In this document: positions 56,552 to 64,000 of the stretch, in pieces
Numbering within the stretch: the stretch's first letter is position 1
Layout of the letters: the number at the start of each line of letters is the position of its first letter
Assembly (NCBI GenBank): GCA_943736015.1
Contig: OX031056.1
Coordinates: 64,693,277 to 64,757,276 of the forward strand
DNA length: 64,000 nucleotides
From: Tridacna crocea
Taxonomy: Eukaryota; Mollusca; Bivalvia; Cardiida; Cardiidae
Direction of reading: 5' to 3'
Translations under genes and position numbers: made by a program
Notes under the pieces: generated by a model
Told to the model about the DNA's origin: nothing
Database searches by the model: none
What the model saw: the letters and a program-made list of their open reading frames with translations, nothing else

Positions 56552-58659
56552 GGCACTTTTAACATTCAAAAGCCTACAAAAATGACAAAAGACTTGATTA
56601 GAGAAAAAGACTTTACCGATCACAAGTTCTTGCTGATAAGATGACGAATAAATTTATTATTAATTAATTGTCAGATAGTACAAATAAATTCAATACATAC
56701 GTAGAAAGCAAATAGATATATATTCATAAAGTTGTTGAATTCATTCGTTAACAACATAAACAAAAGAAATGATTAAATGTTAACAATCTTTTCAGGTTCA
56801 GTCTCTACTATTTCACAACGTGTGAGATTCAACTCGGCAAAGTAAATGACATAACGCAGAATTATGTCCATACTGTTTTTTATCCATGTAGATTCCTATC
56901 TATACACTGTATAATACCTCTAAGGCCTTACAAAAAAATCTGTGTGTAGGGTTTCGGTCCGAAATGCTGTAGGTAGAATAAACAGGGATTTATGATTTTT
57001 TTCCAGATTTTTTTCATGGACCTTGTACCGAAATCACACCCGACAGATTTTTTCCAATCGAAGCGTAAACAGTTAAGGATCCACAGCATCTTCTGGGTAG
57101 GGTAGGGAAGCCCTAAACACAGATATTTTTAGGTCTAATACATGCATAATTTTCTGAAAAGCGAACATGCCTAGCAAAATTGAAGAGTAAGTGTGTCGTT
57201 GCGAGGACGTTAGAGATAGGGACTAATCAGTCATAATTTAATTCATAATATTGTCAGTAAAGCTTCTGTGGTCGTAACATTATCTGTTTTTGTCTCATTT
57301 AAGAGTTTTGTCACTTTTAAAAGCTTTTATTATCCCCCGCTGAAGGCGTAGGGATAAAGTTTTAGCGTTGTTCGTCCGTGCGTCCTTCTGTCTGTTTGTC
57401 CGTCCGCCTGTCCGTCCGTCTGTCCGTGTATCCGGCCCGGCAAATATCTCCGATTCCACTGGACGGAATTTCGTGAAACTTTATACCATGTGTACAATTA
57501 CCCATTCTCCCGAGAAGCTTTTTTTTTTTTTGTTTTTTGATTCGATGCAAAATGGTCAACTGGGAGCGATTTTTAAGTGATGCGGTTCTGTGCACTTGTA
57601 ATGTTTTTAGTCTTTTTTTGAAAACTATACAGAATTCTTACATTCAACTTGACACATCTATCTACCACCATTAGGAAATAGAGGGGAAAAAAAGTTTAAC
57701 CCAGATTGACCTCGCAACTCTGTCAATGCTTTTATGATTACTAGCTGCGTCATGGAAAAAGGGTTCATGTTATATTTCATTCTACTTCTTGTGAACACAA
57801 TTCTTCCTACATTTCTTGACGGATTTGAATAAGATTTTCACAGAATGTTCCTCGTCATGTGCCCTATCGGATATTGTCAATGTTTTGCGATTTGTAGCTG
57901 CATCATGGAAAAGGGGGGGGGGCTTCATATTTTTTTTTTATTTCTTGTGATCGCAAATCCTCCCACATTTCTTTGACGGATTTGAATAGAATTTTCACAG
58001 AATGTTTCTCGTCATGTGACCTATCGCATATTGTCAGGTTTTGTGATTTGTAGCTGCATCATGTAAAAAGCTGGCTACATGTTTTTTTTTTTTTTTCATT
58101 CTATTTCTTGTGAACGCAATGTGTTCCACATTTCTTGGCAGATTTCGGTGCAATTTTCACAGAATCATATGACCATACGCACATTGTCAAGGTTTTGGGA
58201 TTTGTTACTGCATCATGGAATAAGGGGGCTTCATGTTTTATATCAATTTAATTTTTTATCAATGTATCTCCAACTTATGCAAATAGTTTCATGAAACTTC
58301 ATATTTTTATTGGTTGATTGATGAGTCTATTGTGCATCCGTCTGTCCATCCATCTGTCCATCCTTCAGTTTATGGTAACCCTTTTAGATCACAAGTAACA
58401 CAACATATCCATTGAGCTACCCAGTCAGATGTTAAAAATGCCAACACTTTAGTCTCCAGCTATAGCTGCTTGAAATGGCAGAAATGTTGCAGCATTTATT
58501 GTTAGAGGGATATCTTCTCAAGTCCTTCATAAAACTTGATGAGACTTCATGCATGTCTTCCATTGGATAGTCTGATGATACAATTTTTTTCTTTATATAT
58601 AATAATGTGTCATGGAAAAAGGGGGCTTAATGTATATTTTCTTTATTTGTTTTCATTTC

Positions 58660-58905
58660 ATGAAATGCCAATTTCTGGAAAAAGGATACTAATGTATAAT
58701 CCTGTCATGGACCATTTATATAGATCTACATTTTTATGAAATAAAATGCTGTGCCATGGAAAAAGGGAGCTTAAGTTATAATTTCATCATGGACCAATAA
58801 CAAAAAGGCCACATGTACATGCAAAACACAATACCTCTATGTTTGTATAAAAAAAGGTCTTTTCGGCGGGGGATATCATTTCAACGAAATTGCTTGTTTC
58901 TTATT
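58660..58905 (+). repeat. Dispersed repeat ending TTCGGCGGGGGATATCATT
   Basis: Second copy of the sequence at 13471-13705, in the same orientation. It includes CTGTGCCATGGAAAAAGGGA, GGCCACATGTACATGCAAAA and the CGGCGGGGGATATCATTTCA end. Confidence 0.75.
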
Positions 58906-59689
58906 ACATTCTTTGTGTTACATTCCAGATTGCTTTCTGTATTGAGTACGTTTCTTTGGTCGACTCGAATAGTGTTGATTGCAGTTTTGGATTTACTTTT
59001 CTCAGCTGGTAAATACATGAGACAAAAGGAGATTATGCCCGTTATTTTTCTCACTGCTTTCAAAAGTCGTCTGCTACAGACACATCAATAGTTGACTATG
59101 TTTGGCTTAAGGTTAGTTCTAGTCGTCGTGGTTGTACGTAGTGTATGTTCTAGTAATGATCATTACGTACATTTTATATATATGCAATATATGAGCCACG
59201 CTCTGTCAAAATGGAGCTTTAATACACCTTCGTGGTGCATTTTATCAAGCAAGTCATCACATAATTATGGATCCATAATAGCCACTATTTTAGACAATCG
59301 CCATAATCTTGAGGTAGAATGTTCTTTCGACATACAGAAAATCGACCAATAGCAAAATATTTCCATTGAGGTCAGCCTGCGCAATCCTGGGTCGATACTT
59401 TTTGCAGATGCATTAAGCCTCCTTTACACAAAGCATGGCTCATTTCTAAAGGTTTGTATGGATATACAGATGTATGCCTTTTCTCTATAAATAGATGTAT
59501 CAGCATCAATCACGATCTCAATACCTTTTTGAATAACTATTGACTTAAATTTCGAAGTATCGCTGAATAACATGTCTGTTTCTCGGTCCATCTGTCTGTC
59601 TGTATTTCTGTCTGTATCTCTCTCCCCCTTTTTCTGAAAGACAAAGCGTATTAACAAAACCGTCTGAACGATACAATTCATTCTTCGCT

Positions 59690-59868
59690 CACCGCTGACC
59701 ATTTTTCCGACGCTGGCTACGTGGAAAAGTAGCCAGTGGCTTGGAAAGAATATTGTGCCGTGTACCGGTAAATGAAACTCAAGGAATTTATTGATAGGTG
59801 TACTGGTTGCCGCGATATAACGGGAATAATGTTGAAAACGGCGTAAAACACCAATCAATCAATCAATC
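59690..59868 (+). repeat. SINE 3' part with CAATCAATCAAT tail
   Basis: GATAGGTGTACTGGTTG, GAAAACGGCGTAAAACACC and (CAAT)4 at the end (59852-59868). A stem GGCTACGTGGAAAAGTAGCC precedes it. Related to 600-705. Confidence 0.65.
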
Positions 59869-60847
59869 CTGGTATTATTATTTTTAACAGATAATAGTTC
59901 TATTGTTCACAGAGGTTTATTATATATTTTGATGATACATTTTATTGATATATACTGAAAACTAACGGTTAACAACTTTTTTTTGGAAGTAACCCTCTGT
60001 CTCTCTATCTGTCTCTCCCTCTCTCTCTCTCTCTTTCTCTAAATAGAAAAGGAAACAGGCAGGAAGCAATGCATAAATCAGAACTGATAATTGATATAAA
60101 GAATGGACAAATGCAACAATCTTCCTCTAGCTTTACAATCCTTGGGAAAAACTCTGCATTTTATCAATTATCTAAATCAGGATGGTAGTTATGTAACTGC
60201 AGAAAATTAGAGGGAAACTTCACGGTACCGTCTATTGACATGTTTAGTGTTGTGCAAAATTTCGTTTCTCCGCCCTCGGTCAGTATGATTTCCCGCCAAG
60301 CTAAATCCCTAATGATGTTATTAGACAATGAATGGTTAAGCGTCACAAAAAAAAGGTACTGCCAAGCATAGATAGTCATCATGTGGCATCTGATCAGAGT
60401 CTACATGTTTTCCGGAAGAAATGGTGCAATAATTCTCAATTATAAATAAAGTGAAGGAAAATGATAATATTAATCAGAAAATCCCCATGTGACAAAAGGA
60501 ACCCTCCAATATATTGATATGATACACGGTATTCAGCTGAATTTTATGCAAAAGCCTTTACTTTCTTTCAGTTACGATCATCTTTTTTCCACATCTATCA
60601 TATAATTAAATAGGTTAAAACAACCGAATTGTGAATATCAAGATTGAATTGCAGGAATCTGCGGGCTGATTGTGATCTAGGTTTTAACAACTACATATTA
60701 ACTTGCCATCGTCTTGAAAAGGGTGAAATCCGGAAATGGCATCTATAAATCGGCCGGTCAAATCATTTAACTCCATATTGCAGAAAGGTGTTAAGGAGAT
60801 GGGAGTGATAATCATTTTACGCCCTTACTGCGATTCGTTTTGTGTAT
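59869..60847. other. No gene called; one weak minus-strand frame
   Basis: (TC)n at 59996-60035. The minus-strand frame 60164-60382 contains DLAWREIILTEGGETKFC and looks less repeat-like than its neighbours, but no family or convincing splice sites were recognised. Confidence 0.35.
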
Positions 60848-61077
60848 TTAACCCTTTACTCCACAGATACTCGTTTTGACGTATCAACAACAGACAGCTT
60901 TTGAAAACATTGTGGGAAAAGGAGAATTTGCCCGTAACAAGCAATTTCTCCTTTTCCAACAATGTTTTCCACTCAGTCAGATATTTGTATCCTCATTGGT
61001 CCATATTTTTGACATCGTATCTTTATTTGCTGCAGAAATGGAAGAGTTTCAAATTGGCATATCAGGTCAAGGGTTAA
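60848..61077 (+). mobile_element. Hairpin TTAA MITE, ACTCC subfamily, intact
   Basis: TTAACCCTTTACTCCACAG at the left, GGTCAAGGGTTAA at the right, TTAA 61074-61077, 230 bp. Its hairpin loop differs from the main family (GAGAATTTGCCCGTAACAAG). It is the full-length partner of 15788-15976. Confidence 0.92.
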
Positions 61078-61254
61078 TCTTTGATATCGACATGGTACTT
61101 ATGGCGGGAACCCATAAACTGTTTACAGAAATCCCCAGATGCAATTTAACTCTTATCCTGCTAAAGTAAATGGAACTTTTAAACCGATAGTAAAAACCCA
61201 AAATTGGCTATTTCGAATATCTTTTTGAAGGAAACCATGCCCTTATCAGACGTT

Positions 61255-61350
61255 GTACATAGATCAATGATCAGACTAAATGAATGTTGCTGTCTGATCT
61301 TGATCCACACCGCATGCAAAAAGGTCAGTAAGTACCGCTTAGCAGCCCAA
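61255..61350. repeat. GATC-rich foldback repeat
   Basis: GATCAATGATCAGACTAAAT and GCTGTCTGATCTTGATCC, then CACACCGCATGCAAAAAGGT. A fragment of the same family lies at 61765-61815. Confidence 0.55.
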
Positions 61351-62509
61351 GGGTTAATGCATGTATATATACATGTAGAGATAAATGTATGATTAATGTG
61401 GTGTTGTATCAGAAATGATTTGTTCTACAATTATGCCATTGCTTACAAAAAAACACCATTCATTTATTGAAGCATTACCTCCTGCAGTCGGGTATTTTTC
61501 TGCGCCTTTGCGCCTTACATCAGACGACATTTTGACGGGATTGTGGTAACAGAAGAAATTGTTCGTCACTCTTTTCTGTAACATTATTTCTCTGCATTCA
61601 TGTATCGGTTCGAAGATAAATTATGTTCTACAATTTTGTTTTTTCAAGTAACTGGATAACACTTGATTTAGGAAGAAATGAGTTAAAAGGGCACGCAATT
61701 TACGAGTATTGGATCCTTCACTACTTTTTCAGCACTAAAACGGATTTAGTTGTTTTGTGGATAGAGTGTATCAGGATCAGACTACATGAAATGTGCAGCC
61801 TAATCTTGGTTTAGTTGCTTTGCTCTTTTTAGACTAGAACGATCGAGGCTTGAAATGGCAAAATTTCGGCTGCTGTTCTTTAATGAAATTTAAATCCATT
61901 TAATTAATTCGGCGCTTTAAGTCTTTAAGGATTTAACATTTTTTTCGAAAAATCGTAATTTAAAAACCCTCATCAGTTTGGTCGTTGAATAACAGAATTC
62001 TTTGGTAAAAGGAGATTTACTGGTATAAATGTATTACTTGTAAATGTAGCAGAGGGGGAAAAAAGTCAAGAGCTTGACGTACACTATCAAAATCATTGTC
62101 GAAAAGATCAGAATAAGACATTTGAAAATCAGAATAAGACATTTGAAAAAAAAAAGTCAACTGTAGATAAAGAAATACTAAAACAGTGCAGCAATGCCAG
62201 TTCCTATTTTGTTAAGTCTGAACTTTACTGTTCTGCTTCAGTTGGCTAAATATACCATATGACTATTTCTCATTCAGTTCATTCTCATAAATTGTATCCT
62301 TAAATACTATTTTTTGATATTATTTTGAATTTGGCGATAAAATATTAAGATGTTAACATTTGAAATGGTTTTGAATTTACATTTTCCAAACATGGGTTTG
62401 CCGTATGAGTGAAAAGTAATACAATTATGTTGATATGAAAAAGAGCGTATATTCTGTACAGTATGTAATTAGTAAACAATATCAGTGTATTTCGCATATC
62501 TTGTGATTC
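61351..62509. other. No recognisable feature
   Basis: AT-rich. A two-unit repeat ATCAGAATAAGACATTTGAA at 62108-62146 is the only local structure noticed. Confidence 0.4.
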
Positions 62510-62803
62510 TCACGTAAGTCCCCACAATGTTGTTAAATTGCGAGTGTGCAAGCAAGGTCCTCGTTTTGATGTAAGAACTTAACGTCCTCATAACGTGTCC
62601 TCACTTTGTATGGAAAATAGGTAGAGTCCTCAGAACGTTTTTAGGTCATACTAGTCGAGTGTAACGTTGATATTTGTAAAACATCTTTTTCTGGATGTGA
62701 ACATTATTGTAACTACAAACTGCCAGCTCTGTAGCTCTATGGCTTCAGTGAGTCCTCATAATGACGTAAAGTTTCAAGGTCCTCAGAACGAATGCAATAC
62801 GTG

Positions 62804-62838
<35 letters not shown>

Positions 62839-62840
62839 TT
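62510..62840. repeat. GTCCTCA-motif repeat followed by (GT)n
   Basis: GGTCCTCGTTTTGATG, ACGTCCTCATAACG, GTCCTCACTTTG, AGTCCTCAGAACG, GAGTCCTCATAATGACG and GGTCCTCAGAACG, then (GT)n at 62807-62836. Mirror image of 34296-34560. Confidence 0.7.
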
Positions 62841-62974
62841 TTCGTTACCATTTTTATAGAGAAATTAAGAAAATTGCAAGAGTATTTTGGTATTATCATT
62901 GCAGTCCCTTCACTTATCCATAAGTTTCTGAAAATCTGAGACCAGTAATACACTTGTGTATACAATATCAATTT

Positions 62975-63080
62975 TATATCCCCGCTAAACGAATGTTTAC
63001 GGGAGTTTACTGTAATAAGCCTGTCCGTCGGTGTGTCCATCCATGTTTCCGTCTGGGTGTCCATCTATGTGCAAAACACT
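62975..63080 (+). repeat. Hairpin plus TCCRTC-rich header of a dispersed element
   Basis: ATCCCCGCTAAACGAATGTT then GTCCGTCGGTGTGTCCATCC. The same layout as the headers at 40300 and 32036. Confidence 0.5.
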
Positions 63081-63118
63081 AGTAAAGGCCTGTTTCTGCC
63101 AAAGCCCTGGCAGCGGTA

Positions 63119-63329
63119 TTAACACTTTACTATACAATTCCGACTTTTAACATCCCTGTGAAAGAAGCCTTATGAAAACATTTTGGGAAAAGGAGAAAAT
63201 GCATTTTCTCCTTTTCCTACAATGTATTCTTCCCTTCTTGAAACAAATCTCAATTTTTTAATTATATTCATTTTGTCATCTGCAAATGCTTTCAATTTGG
63301 ACCAGTCTAAAATTTTGTCGTTTGGTTAA
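63119..63329 (+). mobile_element. Hairpin TTAA MITE
   Basis: TTAACACTTTACTATAC at the left, GTCGTTTGGTTAA at the right, 211 bp. The loop part GCTGGTAACCAGC has been deleted, so the arms meet directly as GAGAAAATGCATTTTCTC. Confidence 0.88.
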
Positions 63330-63705
63330 GTCACATTCAGTGACAGCTCTACTTTTGAACAGTGATCCATCCATTTGATGAAGATTAATGTAATTTCAGT
63401 CTGTTTGGTAAAGAAATCTATTGGCTGAAAAACAGCCAGTTCTTGAGGAAGAATCCTGTGAGAGATACCTACTAGAGAGAGTTAAGAAACTCCTGGGAAT
63501 GTGAACTTACAGGTGTGATTAATTGCCGATTGAATCAAATTTTTGGCTGCTTTCAGCATTAAATTTTGGTAGCTGTGATCTGGTAGAAATTCTGTTGAAA
63601 GCAGTTTCAAACTCAATTCAAGATTGTTTTAAAGAAACTGTCAACAATAGACAAATTCACAACCAGATACATGTAGATACATGTAAATGAATAACACACA
63701 AAAAA

Positions 63706-63930
63706 GCTTTCCTTACCACACCATTCAGAATTTTATGATCCTGATGAAGAAGCCTTTTGATATTATTGTGGGAAAAGAAGAAAATGCTGATTACCATTAT
63801 TTTCTCTTTTTTCCAAAATGTTTTCTAGTCATTCAAAGACAAATTTCATCCTTCCAGCTACACTTACATTGTTGTTTCAAAATGTTTTTGATTGGACAAA
63901 TCTAGGATCTGTCTTGTGGTAAAGAGTTAA
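63706..63930 (+). mobile_element. Hairpin TTAA MITE
   Basis: Left end eroded (CTTTCCTTACCACACC), right end GTGGTAAAGAGTTAA (TTAA 63927-63930), hairpin diverged (GAGAAAATGCTGATTACCAT-like arm, TTCCAAAATGTTTTC). Confidence 0.8.
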
Positions 63931-64000
63931 GCACTTTTTGCTTTGGTGAGCTGAAAACTTGTATTTCTTGAGATACGTGTACTGTATTTACAAACATCTC

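Larger units (their letters stand above)
53797..59567 (+). repeat. Third, deleted copy of the right half, direct orientation
   Basis: 53797-56322 matches 45781-48275; 56552-56668 matches about 48787-48898; 56669-56815 matches 49051-49190; 56815-58240 matches 51372-52790; 59155-59567 matches 52960-53330. So it is the right arm with several internal deletions, plus unrelated DNA at 58260-59150. It abuts the right arm with no spacer: the arm ends GGCTCGA at 53796 and the copy continues ACGGAGAGGG. A 36-bp tandem duplication (TCACCACTTTTTATTTGATA start, 55229 and 55270) is private to it. Confidence 0.88.

Overview
This window is AT-rich eukaryotic DNA that is almost free of genes and packed with repeats. 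It is most likely from a bivalve mollusc. Three things point that way: mobile elements starting with hairpins of the TTAGCTCCACTGGCC type followed by TCCG-rich runs, SINE tails ending in CAATCAATCAAT after a GGCGTTAAACACC-like block, and GC-rich foldback elements with GCGCAGGCTAAT cores. I know these styles from bivalve genomes from memory; no search was run. There is no bacterial gene organisation, operon or CRISPR array.

One protein-coding exon is convincing. At 12173-12592 on the minus strand lies a first exon of a receptor guanylate cyclase (natriuretic-peptide-receptor / Gyc32E type): signal peptide plus the start of the ligand-binding domain, ending at a consensus splice donor. The rest of the gene would lie below 12167 and I did not find it. 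A broken OB-fold-like exon (4908-5131) is plausible, and three further stretches are weak exon candidates.

Layout. 1-12 kb: scattered MITEs, a pogo/Tigger-like element with TA duplications (5854-7089), and a ~165-bp tandem array (9371-10665). 12-18.9 kb: the cyclase exon and its upstream region, minisatellites, one MITE. 18.9-24.8 kb: a 5.85-kb TTAA-flanked element holding a periodic array of the RFX/X-box palindrome GTTGCCATGGCAAC, with other elements nested inside. 24.8-38.5 kb: more MITEs, tRNA-like SINE heads, a compound microsatellite, and a 1.9-kb element whose inverted ends are arrays of an AAAACGTCC motif. 38.5-53.8 kb: a 15.3-kb imperfect palindrome with arms of about 7.1 and 7.5 kb. 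53.8-59.6 kb: a third, deleted copy of the right half in direct orientation. 59.6-64 kb: SINE, MITEs and simple repeats.

Two TTAA-targeting families dominate. One is a ~229-bp hairpin MITE with about 19 recognisable copies. The other is a ~505-550-bp element starting TTAAAGGTGG, with four copies. The repeated arms of the large palindrome give natural empty-site controls: both families have hit the same TTAA in two different arms, while the third arm is uninserted.
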